The position numbers and the translations under genes are program-made. Shown one piece after another: positions 1 through 7,816 of a stretch of 19,552 nucleotides of DNA. Below the pieces are notes generated by a model, which worked only from the letters and a program-made list of their open reading frames with translations, did no database searches and had not been told where the DNA came from. Within the stretch, counting starts at the first letter, position 1; each line of letters opens with the position of its first letter. Source of the DNA: M55B120 sp965549355 (lineage in GTDB: Bacteria; Actinomycetota; Humimicrobiia; Humimicrobiales; Humimicrobiaceae); NCBI GenBank assembly GCA_965549355.1, contig CBEVGD010000023.1, positions 1 to 19,552 of the forward strand, written 5' to 3'.

Positions 1-1
1 C

Positions 2-835
2 AGAGAAAGCCTTGCTGGAAGGTTTTTTGATTTTCTTATAGAAGTTTTTGATTTTGATGAATATCTTGAATTTATTGGAGCAAGCATTGATAAAGAAAAG
101 GAAAATATATTTGAAGTTGAGATAAAAAGGAAGCTTAATAACTATATCAGGTCAGGAGGGTTTGTAGAAGCTTTCAACTTTAATGAAGAAATGCAAAAAA
201 AATATTTCAAGGAAGGATTATTGGAAAGAGTTATATTCAAGGACCTGCCCGGAATATATGATATTAAGTACCCGGATCTACTGTTCCGGCTATTAAAGAT
301 AATTGCCAATCAGCCCGGGATGCTTTTAGATTATAAAAATATGGCAAATGATCTAAAAATCGATCACAGGACATTATCCAGCTATATTGCATATCTTGAA
401 TATGCAATGCTGGTCCAAAAAGTATATAACTATTCTACAAACTTTCTGACCAGCGAAAAGAAATTAAAAAAGATATATCTGTCAAACACAGCCTTTTCTA
501 TTTCACTTGCCTATAATTTTGATATGAGTTTGATACTGGAGCAGTATTTTGTTAATCGCTTTAAAGCAAGATTTTTTTCGAGAACGCCCCAAAAGGAAGA
601 AGTCGATATTGTCATGGAATCAGACATGAATGCAGTTCCAGTGGAAATAAAAATAAGAAATAAGATCGATCGCAGCAGTTTAAAGCCAATGTTAAAGTTC
701 TTAAAAAATGTAAATCAGAAGGAAGGTTATCTTATTACAAAAGATACTGAAAAAATCTATTCAATGGATAAGTACATAATAAGAGCCATCCCATACTGGA
801 AATATTGGAGTATTAAAAAAATAATCGGAGCTTAG
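2..835 (+). CDS. AAA+ ATPase with DUF4143 C-terminal domain, left-truncated
   Basis: The reading frame is open from the left edge, so this is the C-terminal 277 residues of a larger protein; the first ATG in the window (191) is internal. The edge-proximal segment reads ESLAGRFFDF, then NYIRSGGFVEAFN. This is the arrangement in the ATPase family whose AAA_14 core is followed by DUF4143. A winged-helix-like stretch follows (MANDLKIDHRTLSSYIAYLE). The tail has EEVDIVME and VPVEIK, the nuclease-like D...E-x-K pattern typical of DUF4143. The Walker motifs lie outside the window. Members are common in anaerobes and are often lineage-specific or mobile; their cellular role is mostly unknown. The next gene converges on it after 27 bases. 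Family assignment is fairly sure, function is not. Confidence 0.8.
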   Translation, partial: RESLAGRFFDFLIEVFDFDEYLEFIGASIDKEKENIFEVEIKRKLNNYIRSGGFVEAFNFNEEMQKKYFKEGLLERVIFKDLPGIYDIKYPDLLFRLLKIIANQPGMLLDYKNMANDLKIDHRTLSSYIAYLEYAMLVQKVYNYSTNFLTSEKKLKKIYLSNTAFSISLAYNFDMSLILEQYFVNRFKARFFSRTPQKEEVDIVMESDMNAVPVEIKIRNKIDRSSLKPMLKFLKNVNQKEGYLITKDTEKIYSMDKYIIRAIPYWKYWSIKKIIGA

Positions 836-862
836 CCTGCATTGTACTTTTAGGATAAAATA

Positions 863-1426
863 TCAATATATCCTATAATCCCTTTGAACATATTCCAGTC
901 TCAAAAATCTTGAAATACTGTAATAGTCTATATCCAATAATTGGACCGGATCAAGATATGCATTATCATATATAATACCAAAATGAAGATGGCAGTCTGT
1001 GCAGGAAGGATCATCCAGGGCGCCTATTGAAGCGATTATATCTCCCTGTCTCACACTATCGCCTTTACTGACATAGATGCTCTGAAGATTAAGATAAGTG
1101 GTCCGTATCATTGTATTGTGCCTTATTACAACGGTGCGTCCACCGATCGGAGAAAAGCCTGTATACGATACAGTACCATTGCCCGCTGCCATGACCCGCT
1201 CCCCGGGGCTTCCGGATATATCGATTCCCGTATGCCTGCGGTACGCTGATTTTTCAATATCAAAATATTCTTCTCTGAATTCTATCAATATTTCCCCCTG
1301 AAGGGGGTATATAAATGGTTTTTTATATTCCGAGGGGCTATACGGATATGAGAATATATATGAAGGAAGGAAAAAAAGGGCTATAAGAAATATATATATA
1401 AATATCTTCAAGTATTTTAATTTCAT
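863..1426 (-). CDS. Exported M23/LytM-fold peptidase-like protein
   Basis: A 187-residue protein with an N-terminal hydrophobic segment (about residues 5-26: LKIFIYIFLIALFFL) that would act as a signal peptide or membrane anchor, so it should act outside the membrane on peptidoglycan. The LytM metal site is visible: HTGID (H65, D69) and the HLH pair (H146, H148 in CHLHFG). Between them, the segment that usually reads Y-x-H-L reads YLNL (111-114), so the His expected at this catalytic-side position is Asn. Zinc binding may persist with weak or no hydrolase activity, as in regulatory LytM proteins. Two Cys (C142, C145) lie just before HLH. It is divergent from the aldolase gene and forms no operon here. 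Confidence 0.8.
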   Translation of the reverse strand: MKLKYLKIFIYIFLIALFFLPSYIFSYPYSPSEYKKPFIYPLQGEILIEFREEYFDIEKSAYRRHTGIDISGSPGERVMAAGNGTVSYTGFSPIGGRTVVIRHNTMIRTTYLNLQSIYVSKGDSVRQGDIIASIGALDDPSCTDCHLHFGIIYDNAYLDPVQLLDIDYYSISRFLRLEYVQRDYRIY

Positions 1427-1532
1427 CTCGCGGCTCCTGCTTTCGGATTATGATCCTTTTGAAAAAAACGGTACGAAGATATTTTACAATGGTTATACAT
1501 ATATGTAAATATATAAATACATAAAAGTAAAT

Positions 1533-1561
1533 TTTACTAAAGGGTTATAAAATCTTATAAT
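1533..1561 (+). promoter_or_regulatory. Putative sigma-70 promoter of the aldolase gene
   Basis: TTTACT (1533-1538), 17 bases, then a perfect TATAAT (1556-1561), about 50 bases upstream of the aldolase ribosome binding site. The -10 box is convincing; the -35 box matches 4 of 6. Confidence 0.5.
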
Positions 1562-1617
1562 ATCCATATGAAGTATAAGATCTAATAGAAAAACTTATTA
1601 ATTAAGAGGTGAATAAG

Positions 1618-2532
1618 ATGAATAACAGGATATCTGAAATATTATCGTGGTACAAAAGCGAAAACCCCGGTACGGTAAGGAACCTTTATCAAATATTGTC
1701 AACCGGAAGGCTTGGCGGAACCGGTAAAATGGTTATACTTCCTGTAGATCAGGGTTTTGAGCATGGACCAGCCAGAAGTTTTGCTCCAAATCCGGCAGGT
1801 TATGACCCTTCCTACCATGTAAAACTGGCTATAAAGGCTGAACTAAATGCCCATGCAGCACCTCTCGGTTCAATGGAAATAATCGCCCCTGAATATTCCG
1901 GGCAGATCCCCTTAATACTTAAGGCCAATAGCCATGACTCAATGGACAGTAGCGGAGATCCCATACCTGCTATCACTGCATCGGTAGAGGACGCTTTACG
2001 CCTGGGTTGTACTGCAATAGGTTTTACTATCTATCCCGGCAGCAGCAATTTCAAGCAAATGTATGAAGAAGTAGGAGAGATGACCCTGGAAGCAAAAAGG
2101 GCCGGACTTGCAGTTGTAATATGGTCTTATCCAAGGGGTTCTAATCTTTCGAAAGAAGGAGAGACCGCTGTGGATATAGTAGCATATGCTGCACAGATCG
2201 CAGCTCAGATTGGAGCTCATATCATTAAAGTCAAACCGCCTACCCGCCATATAGAGCTTGAAGAAGCAAAAAAGGCATATGATAAGTATAATATACCTGT
2301 TGATACCCTGGCTGACAGGGTCAGACATGTAATACAGAGTGCCTTTGACAGTAAGCGAATAGTGATATTCTCAGGTGGTCCTGCAAAGGAAAGGGATGAG
2401 GTCCTTGAAGAAATAAAACAGATAAATAAGGGAGGAGCATTTGGTTCCATAATAGGAAGAAATTCCTTCCAGAGACCGGAAGATAGTGCTCTGGAATTCC
2501 TGAAAGATATTCTTGATATATATAGCAAATAA
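1618..2532 (+). CDS. fbaB: Class I fructose-bisphosphate aldolase, FbaB/DhnA type
   Basis: Reversible cleavage of fructose-1,6-bisphosphate to dihydroxyacetone phosphate and glyceraldehyde-3-phosphate, by a cytosolic Schiff-base TIM-barrel enzyme. The N-terminal block LGGTGKMVILPVDQGFEHG and the ASVEDALRLGC, GFTIYPGS and SYPRGS blocks are those of the FbaB/DhnA family. The lysine in HIIKVKPP is the expected Schiff-base residue, and FSGGPAK plus SIIGRNSFQRP form the C-terminal phosphate-binding loops. The length (304 residues) fits. I chose ATG 1618 over GTG 1609 because the Shine-Dalgarno AAGAGGTG (1604-1611) overlaps the GTG and lies 6 bases before the ATG. It stands alone with its own promoter, outside the two operons to the right. 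A paralogous aldolase of the same family (e.g. LsrF-like) is less likely given the full-length match. Confidence 0.83.
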   Translation: MNNRISEILSWYKSENPGTVRNLYQILSTGRLGGTGKMVILPVDQGFEHGPARSFAPNPAGYDPSYHVKLAIKAELNAHAAPLGSMEIIAPEYSGQIPLILKANSHDSMDSSGDPIPAITASVEDALRLGCTAIGFTIYPGSSNFKQMYEEVGEMTLEAKRAGLAVVIWSYPRGSNLSKEGETAVDIVAYAAQIAAQIGAHIIKVKPPTRHIELEEAKKAYDKYNIPVDTLADRVRHVIQSAFDSKRIVIFSGGPAKERDEVLEEIKQINKGGAFGSIIGRNSFQRPEDSALEFLKDILDIYSK

Positions 2533-2616
2533 TTTTGATCTTATATTCTCTAATAAATGATTTCCGGAATCACTTAAATCTATAATTTCATTTGAGTATC
2601 GCTTATAAGAGAATTT

Positions 2617-3705
2617 TTAATGGACTTCCTCAAGTTCAAAAGGAGCCCCGATATCAGCACCGTTTATCTTGATCTCCTCTACGACCTTATCCAGGAGAGG
2701 CACTCCTTTTATCCTGTTTTCTTCAACGGCAAGGTATTCTTTCTCCCCGGCAATATAGATCTCATCCTGTCCGGCCGCTATGGGTGAGTTCTTAAGAAGG
2801 CCTACCATATAGTCTATCTGCTTCTTAAAGTCTATGATGGGCCTGAAGGCATCTATCTTTATTGCCATAAAGAAGTGGCCGACATCGGACCGGCGGGGTT
2901 CATGGGGAAAGCCAACATCGGTTAGCGCGGCCGCTCCCGATAGGGCACCGCATAGTATATCTACAAGCAGTGCCAATCCATAACCCTTATAGGATCGGAG
3001 TATATCTGTAGAGCCCAGCGGAAGCAGCGCTCCCGGTCCTCCGCTCTGTACTTTTTTGGGGTCATCTGTCACATCGCCCTGGTCATCCATTCCCCAACCC
3101 ATGGGTATCTTTTCGCCCTTCTTCTCAAATACCTTTATTTTTCCTATGGCCACTACTGAAGTCGCCATATCGAGGACATATGGATACTTATTATAAGAGG
3201 GGACCGCTACTGCGATAGGATTAGTTCCAAGGACCGCCGTCCTTCCATAAGTGGGGGCGGCAAGAGGCTGGGAATTAGTCATAGATATTCCTATCATATC
3301 ACTCTCCAGCGCCATCATGGCATAGTAGCCTGCAATACCATAGTGATTGGAATGATTGACTGTAGCGATTGCAATATTTGATTTCCTGGCCTTTTCTACA
3401 CAGGCAGTCATTGCGCGGTGGCTATTTACCTGTCCCAGGCCATTACCTCCATCAAAGGAGATTGTGGCATCTGTCTCACTAATGATCTTTGTGGCAGTGA
3501 TGGGGTTCATATATCCTTTTTTTAGCCTGCTGCCGTAATATGTTGAGAGTCTTATCAAACCGTGAGATGATACTCCCCTGAGGTCCGCTTCAATAAGGAT
3601 GTCTCCTGCAATAGCTGCATCTCCTGCGGGTACTCCGAGCTTTTGCATGAATTTTATAGTATAATCAATAAGATCCTGTTTTTTAAAGCGCAGTATTTTT
3701 GACAT
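2617..3705 (-). CDS. LDH2/MDH2-family NAD(P)-dependent 2-oxoacid dehydrogenase
   Basis: A 362-residue member of the malate/L-lactate dehydrogenase type 2 family, which reduces 2-oxo acids (malate, sulfolactate, ureidoglycolate, 2,3-diketogulonate, cyclic imines) and is unrelated to classical LDH. Visible signatures are EADLRGVSSHGLIRL, NHSNHYGIAGYYAMMAL with the catalytic-region His, TNPIAVAVPS, and LDMATSVVAIGKI, which lines the cofactor site. SYKGYGLALLVDILCGALSGA is the long C-terminal helix motif. I chose the start at 3705 rather than 3726 because GGAG sits 5 bases before this ATG. The substrate cannot be predicted: members of this family with different substrates share all these motifs. 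It is transcribed alone, opposite to its neighbours. Confidence 0.8.
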   Translation of the reverse strand: MSKILRFKKQDLIDYTIKFMQKLGVPAGDAAIAGDILIEADLRGVSSHGLIRLSTYYGSRLKKGYMNPITATKIISETDATISFDGGNGLGQVNSHRAMTACVEKARKSNIAIATVNHSNHYGIAGYYAMMALESDMIGISMTNSQPLAAPTYGRTAVLGTNPIAVAVPSYNKYPYVLDMATSVVAIGKIKVFEKKGEKIPMGWGMDDQGDVTDDPKKVQSGGPGALLPLGSTDILRSYKGYGLALLVDILCGALSGAAALTDVGFPHEPRRSDVGHFFMAIKIDAFRPIIDFKKQIDYMVGLLKNSPIAAGQDEIYIAGEKEYLAVEENRIKGVPLLDKVVEEIKINGADIGAPFELEEVH

Positions 3706-3809
3706 GTTTGCTCCTTTGTCAGGCATAGAATAATAGTAAAATGAGTTATTTTACATATCTGAAAGAAAGTATAACCAAAAATGGTAAAAATGTGTATAAT
3801 TATAGGTTA

Positions 3810-3840
3810 AGAGATTTAAATTGAAGGGATTTAAATCTCT
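3810..3840. repeat. Perfect 12-bp inverted repeat between LDH2-type gene and HU
   Basis: Arms AGAGATTTAAAT (3810-3821) and ATTTAAATCTCT (3829-3840) are perfect reverse complements around a 7-base loop (TGAAGGG). It lies in the 288-base divergent spacer, about 105 bases upstream of the LDH2-type start and 154 upstream of HU. No T-run follows, so it is more likely an operator or an RNA hairpin than a terminator. Confidence 0.6.
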
Positions 3841-3936
3841 CAGGGTGCCAGAGGTTAAAGTATTTGCTATACAAGAAGAGATGATTTATATAAATAATCG
3901 TATTCTCCAGATATAGTTAAAAAAGCATTTAGGAAC

Positions 3937-3965
3937 TTGTTATAAATATGTTATGTAAGTATTGT
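3937..3965 (+). promoter_or_regulatory. Putative promoter of the HU gene
   Basis: TTGTTA (3937-3942), 17 bases, TATTGT (3960-3965). The -10 box is identical to the one at 5275-5280. It lies 28 bases before the HU start codon, in an AT-rich leader. Confidence 0.4.
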
Positions 3966-3993
3966 AATAATATGTAAAAAGAAAGGGACAAAA

Positions 3994-4266
3994 ATGAATA
4001 AAACAGAACTGGTAGATGCAATGGCAGGAAAGACTGGTCTTTCAAAAAAAGATGTGGCGGCTGCGGTGGATGCATTTCAGGAAGTAGTAACTGATGCACT
4101 GGTAAAAAGAGAAAAAGTCGCACTGGTCGGATTTGGTACCTTCCAGACATCTGACAGAAGCGCAAGAGCTGGTATAAATCCAGCAACAGGAGAAAAAATT
4201 CAGATAGCTGCACGCACTGTTCCCAAGTTTGTCGTCGGCAAGGCTCTGAAAGATAAAGTAAAATAG
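3994..4266 (+). CDS. hup: HU family histone-like DNA-binding protein
   Basis: A 90-residue small basic protein that bends and compacts DNA as a dimer in the nucleoid. The whole sequence follows the HU pattern: an N-terminal helix pair (NKTELVDAMAGKTGLSKKDVAAAVDAF), the turn motif GFGTF (47-51), the beta-arm around NPATGEKIQI with the intercalating Pro, and the C-terminal PKFVVGKALKDKV. Length is normal. GAAAGGGA serves as ribosome binding site 7 bases before the ATG. It is a single-gene unit with its own promoter-like sequence and a hairpin downstream. IHF is excluded by length and by the NPATGE arm sequence. Confidence 0.97.
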   Translation: MNKTELVDAMAGKTGLSKKDVAAAVDAFQEVVTDALVKREKVALVGFGTFQTSDRSARAGINPATGEKIQIAARTVPKFVVGKALKDKVK

Positions 4267-4303
4267 CCGAGACTGATATTATTCAGTACCTCATTTATTA
4301 CAA

Positions 4304-4334
4304 ATTTGGAGACATTTTTAAAATGTCTCCAAAT
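4304..4334 (+). terminator. Terminator-like hairpin after HU
   Basis: Perfect inverted repeat, arms ATTTGGAGACATTT (4304-4317) and AAATGTCTCCAAAT (4321-4334) with a 3-base loop, followed by CTTTCT. The T-tract is short and interrupted. It lies between convergent genes (HU stop 4266, phosphoesterase stop 4384) and may serve both. Confidence 0.7.
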
Positions 4335-4383
4335 CTTTCTAAACTCAAAAAACACCCACTTCAATTGAAGCGGCTCATTAGAT

Positions 4384-4989
4384 TTATATGTTAATTGCTG
4401 TTTCTTTTCTGATGTCTTCAATGATTGACCCGCTTAAAGCTGAGACATTAAAAGGAATAGCTGGATGGGTTTTGGTATTTATTCCGTTCCTTATTTTTTT
4501 AAAATTCCAGTAAATATGATCATTATATACTTTCTTATATTGCAGTAAAAAATCACCCTTTATTTTTTCCCCATACAACTTAAAAGAAATATTACTGTTA
4601 TTGTCATACCTTCCAGAGTTTAAAATACTTATATTGTAAACTAAATCAGGGCATTCATACTTTCCTATATCCCATACCATTACTGTACCTTTACCATATT
4701 TATCTTTATGGATAGAGCCCTCAAAATATGCCCATGGAAGGTGATGGTCACCAGCAAGAATAGCTTTCGATTCTATACTGTTGCCTGCAAAAGTATTTTC
4801 CGGCAATACCCATGATTTTAATATTTTATGATTAAGTTCCAACCTGAGATCAAAATGGGGATAAATACTCTGGTGCCATTGGATAACAAAGATAGGTTTT
4901 TCTTTCAAGGGTCTTATTTTCTTTGAAATGGAGGTCATAGTAAAATCTCCATTCCATCTCTTTCTTATTTCAATCTCTCTTTTAACCAT
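4384..4989 (-). CDS. Stand-alone LigD-type 3'-phosphoesterase (PE) domain protein
   Basis: A 201-residue protein consisting of the PE domain found at the N terminus of multidomain bacterial ligase D, which trims 3'-phosphates or ribonucleotides at double-strand breaks before end joining. The active-site set is in place: H39, H45, D47, R49 and E51 in WHQSIYPHFDLRLE, K58 in KSW, D81-H82, Y88 in AYFEG, then KYGKGTVMVWDIGKYE and GDFLLQYKK. This numbering lies within three residues of the well-studied Pseudomonas enzyme. No Ku, polymerase or ligase gene is adjacent, so it is a free-standing PE. About 20 charged residues precede the domain. The domain call is firm; the repair role is inferred. Confidence 0.88.
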   Translation of the reverse strand: MVKREIEIRKRWNGDFTMTSISKKIRPLKEKPIFVIQWHQSIYPHFDLRLELNHKILKSWVLPENTFAGNSIESKAILAGDHHLPWAYFEGSIHKDKYGKGTVMVWDIGKYECPDLVYNISILNSGRYDNNSNISFKLYGEKIKGDFLLQYKKVYNDHIYWNFKKIRNGINTKTHPAIPFNVSALSGSIIEDIRKETAINI

Positions 4990-5251
4990 ATCTTAGAAAG
5001 TAATGTTTTATTGATCCGGTAATTCTTTTTTAATAATTTACTATTTTAAAGATTTTTGATCTATTATTTTTACCAAAACATATAAATAATCTTTATCTCA
5101 GTAATTTAGACATAAGGAAAATCAGCTAAGAAATATTACTAAAAAATTGTAGCAATAAAATTTTCTTCTGTAAATTTATCTGGATATATATTTTTGTTGA
5201 AAATTGGATAAATATTATATATCTGAATCGCAGGTAATAATTAAAATCAGG

Positions 5252-5280
5252 TTGACATTGAAGCTATTGTGAAGTATTGT
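5252..5280 (+). promoter_or_regulatory. Operon 1 sigma-70 promoter
   Basis: Consensus TTGACA (5252-5257), exact 17-base spacer, TATTGT (5275-5280; 4 of 6). The LacI-type palindrome begins at the next base, so a bound repressor would cover the transcription start. Spacing to the palindrome centre equals that at 12253-12304. Confidence 0.85.
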
Positions 5281-5304
5281 TTAACCAGTTACGTAACCGG
5301 TTAA
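5281..5304. promoter_or_regulatory. LacI-family operator, operon 1
   Basis: A 24-base near-perfect palindrome with one mismatched pair: TTAACCAGTTAC / GTAACCGGTTAA. It is centred on CpG (5292/5293), as LacI-family operators usually are. The 22-base core has the form TAACC-N2-TTACGTAA-N-CG-N-TTA, shared with 12283-12304. It should repress operon 1, including its own LacI gene. Confidence 0.85.
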
Positions 5305-5402
5305 ATATATATGCTAAAGACCGGATAAATGGATTCCCTTTTAGGAGAGATTGATACTATCGTATGAATCAATAAAAAATATTTCTTAGACAGGAGTAGA
5401 TC

Positions 5403-6422
5403 ATGAGCAAAGTAAAAGTAGGAGTAGCAGGATACGGGGTTATAGGCCAGCGCCTTGCAGATGGCGTGGCAAAGCAGGGGGATATGGAACTTATCGGCAT
5501 AGTGGATATTGCTCCAACACTATCAATACGGGCCCTGTATGACAGCCCAAACCCTTATGATCTTTATGTGGTGGATGATTCAATGAAGAATGCATTCAAC
5601 AGTGAAAATATACCGGTCAGGGGAAATTTTGATGACCTGCTTTCTAAAGTGGATATAATGCTTGATGCAGCTCCCGGCGGGATAGGAGCCAAAAACAAAG
5701 AGCTCTATAAAGCAAAGGGACTAAAAGCAATATTCCAGGGCGGGGAGAAAAATGAAGTGGCCGATGCATTCTTCCACGGTTATGCAAATTATCCCAAAGG
5801 TGTTGGAGTAGATTATTTAAAGCTTACTTCCTGTAATACCACAGGATTTATAAGAGCTGTAGACTGCATAGACAGGGAAGTAGGAGTGGAAAGAGTAGTG
5901 GTTACCATCTTAAGAAGAGTCGCCGACCCCGGAGATGTCCACAGGGGACTTGTAGATGTCGCTATGGTGGAGCCGGTACCCAATCATCAGGCAGTGGACC
6001 TAATGCTCATTATGCCCCATATTAAAGCTACGGGAGCACTAATACATCTTCCCATAACACATGGCCATATAATAACCCTTGTAGTAACCCCAAAAAAACC
6101 CGTCTCAACAGATATGGCGCTGGAACTTTTTGAGGCCCATCCCAGGATCAAGGTAGTAGAGATCGCAAAGGGCTTTAATTCCAACACCGCCCTTTTTAAA
6201 TATGCAAGGGATAAGGGCAATAAGCGTGCAGACATGTATGAGATAGCAGTGTTTAAAGAGATGGTGGCAAAGTCAGGTGAGGATCTTTTCTTTACGATAA
6301 ATATTCCTCAGGAAGCAGTGGTGATCCCCGAGTCCATAGACGCAATAAGAGCTGCTCTTTCGATGCAGACCAGTGGAGACGATGCAGTATCGGCTACAAA
6401 TAAATATCTTGGTATGGAATAG
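5403..6422 (+). CDS. Type II (archaeal-type) GAPDH-like dehydrogenase
   Basis: A 339-residue homolog of type II glyceraldehyde-3-phosphate dehydrogenase, which oxidises an aldehyde to an acyl phosphate with NAD(P). The Rossmann GYGVIG (10-15), DAAPGGIGAKN (89-98), GGEKNEVA (113-120), catalytic Cys144 in SCNTT and RRVADP (171-176) are all present. Two segments differ from the archaeal enzymes as I recall them. The phosphate-site PSHHGPD reads PNHQAVD (193-199), and the later LMHMH segment reads HGHII (220-224), keeping one His. Thus the chemistry (thioester, hydride transfer) looks intact but the substrate may not be glyceraldehyde-3-phosphate. First gene of operon 1; AGGAG lies 7 bases before the ATG. 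It is followed after 47 bases by a PGK-like gene, the natural partner for using an acyl phosphate to make ATP. Confidence 0.82.
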   Translation: MSKVKVGVAGYGVIGQRLADGVAKQGDMELIGIVDIAPTLSIRALYDSPNPYDLYVVDDSMKNAFNSENIPVRGNFDDLLSKVDIMLDAAPGGIGAKNKELYKAKGLKAIFQGGEKNEVADAFFHGYANYPKGVGVDYLKLTSCNTTGFIRAVDCIDREVGVERVVVTILRRVADPGDVHRGLVDVAMVEPVPNHQAVDLMLIMPHIKATGALIHLPITHGHIITLVVTPKKPVSTDMALELFEAHPRIKVVEIAKGFNSNTALFKYARDKGNKRADMYEIAVFKEMVAKSGEDLFFTINIPQEAVVIPESIDAIRAALSMQTSGDDAVSATNKYLGME

Positions 6423-6469
6423 AAGAAATGGAGTAGAATAAATAATATTAATATAAGGATATCTAAAAG

Positions 6470-7717
6470 ATGAAATACGGTATAAAAGCCCTGGATGATT
6501 TTGATTTTAGCTCAAAAACAGTAATAGCAAGGCTGGACCTCAACTGCCCATATGATCCTGGCACAGGCAAGCTAAAAGATATCACGCGTATAAAAGCGGC
6601 GATTCCCACTATAAGGGAGCTTTCAAAAGCCGGAGCAAAGCTTGTGATACTTACCCATCAGGGCGGGGATCTGGAATATCATAATTATATATCCACAGAG
6701 CTCCATGCAGGGGAAACATCAAAACTGCTTGGAAAAGATGTAAAATTTATTGATGATGTATGTGGTCCTGCAGCAAGAAAAGCCATAAGACAGTTAAATC
6801 CAGGCCAGATACTACTTCTTGACAATGTAAGGTATATGGCAGAAGAGATGACCCTTTTTGAAGCAAAGCTTAAGCTGACTCCCCGGGAGCAGGCAAAGAC
6901 AATAGTTGTCAGAAAGCTTGCCCCTATGGCCGATATTTATATCTGCGACGCATTTGCTGCTGCCCACAGGGACCAGCCGACATTGGTTGGTTTTGAGGAG
7001 GTCCTGCCCTCGGGGATGGGAAGGCTCTTTGAAAAGGAATACGGCATCCTCTCAAAGATCATGAAAGAACCAGGACGTCCTCTAGTATTTCTCCTTGGCG
7101 GGGCAAAGATAGAAGATGCATTCAATATGATGGGAGAAGTACTTTCAAAAGGTATTGCAGACAGGATACTCTCAACTGGTCTCCTGGGTCAGGTATTTCT
7201 GATGGCTAAAGGAATTAGCCTAGGTGCTAAGACAGAAGAGGTCATTTATGCAAAAAAGCTTGACAGCTATCTCGGCCAGGCAGAGAAGATGCTTGCAGAG
7301 CATGGGGATAAAATAATGGTACCATTAGATCTTGCATATGATGATAATGGAAGAAAAGAGATAGCCGTAGATGGGCTTCCAGTAGAACAGGCCATTACAG
7401 ACATAGGTTCAAAGACCATAGATCTGTATAAGGATATTATAGGCAGAGCAAAAACAGTCTTTATAAACGGGCCCGCCGGAGTATTTGAAGAGCCGGAGAC
7501 CGAAAAAGGTACAAGAGAGCTTTTTAGCCATACTGCAGAGGTAGATTGTTTTTCTGTCATAGGCGGAGGAGACTCCATATCTGCGGCCAATAGATTTGTC
7601 CCTGGTGGTGGATTTTCCTATATGTGTACAGGAGGGGGAGCAATGGTGCGGTTCCTGTCCGGGGAAGAGCTCCCGGTAGTAAAAGCCCTTAAGAGGGCTG
7701 CAAGGATATTTGTATGA
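6470..7717 (+). CDS. Archaeal-type phosphoglycerate kinase-like protein
   Basis: A 415-residue two-lobed kinase of the PGK fold, which transfers phosphate between an acyl phosphate and ADP. N lobe: RLDLN (D23, N25), R40, H63, R121 in DNVRY and R167 in DAFAAAHR match the acid-binding basic patch. C lobe: GGAK (210-213), NGPAGVFE (333-340), GGGD (365-368) and TGGGA (387-391) form the nucleotide site. The exception is the usual H-x-x-R-P motif, which reads HQGGD (63-67): the Arg that contacts the substrate phosphate is Gly66, and Asp follows. The sequence is closer to archaeal PGKs (PAARKAIRQLNPGQ, EEMTLFEAK). It follows the GAPDH-like gene, and the pair probably works in sequence. A plain glycolytic PGK is possible, but a paralog with another carboxylate substrate seems at least as likely. 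Confidence 0.82.
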   Translation: MKYGIKALDDFDFSSKTVIARLDLNCPYDPGTGKLKDITRIKAAIPTIRELSKAGAKLVILTHQGGDLEYHNYISTELHAGETSKLLGKDVKFIDDVCGPAARKAIRQLNPGQILLLDNVRYMAEEMTLFEAKLKLTPREQAKTIVVRKLAPMADIYICDAFAAAHRDQPTLVGFEEVLPSGMGRLFEKEYGILSKIMKEPGRPLVFLLGGAKIEDAFNMMGEVLSKGIADRILSTGLLGQVFLMAKGISLGAKTEEVIYAKKLDSYLGQAEKMLAEHGDKIMVPLDLAYDDNGRKEIAVDGLPVEQAITDIGSKTIDLYKDIIGRAKTVFINGPAGVFEEPETEKGTRELFSHTAEVDCFSVIGGGDSISAANRFVPGGGFSYMCTGGGAMVRFLSGEELPVVKALKRAARIFV

Positions 7718-7816
7718 TATAAGTTTGTTTAATATTGATATAGAGACGATAAGGATAAGAGCAGAAAAGATCACGGGAGCGGGGAAAGAGGATCATAATA
7801 TAAAGATCAGGTAAAA

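Larger units (their letters stand above)
4990..5402. other. 413-base intergenic region
   Basis: It separates the minus-strand phosphoesterase gene from operon 1. The left 260 bases are very AT-rich and must hold the phosphoesterase promoter, but I see no clear boxes there. The right part holds the operon 1 promoter and operator (5252-5304) and a leader of roughly 110 bases. No open frame with coding character was seen. Confidence 0.7.

Noticed and set aside
2533..2616. Terminator between the aldolase and LDH2-type genes
   Set aside because: ATTCTCT and AGAGAAT followed by TTTTT can pair, but the arms are only 7 bp and about 50 bases apart.
5349..5372. Second operator in the operon 1 leader (ATTGAT...ATCAAT)
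   Set aside because: Short 6-bp arms, no similarity to the TTACGTAA palindrome, and no counterpart in operon 2.
7718..7816. Gene or riboswitch in the gap before the LarA-like gene
   Set aside because: Only repeated GATC words and purine-rich sequence; no open frame of note and no stable hairpin seen.
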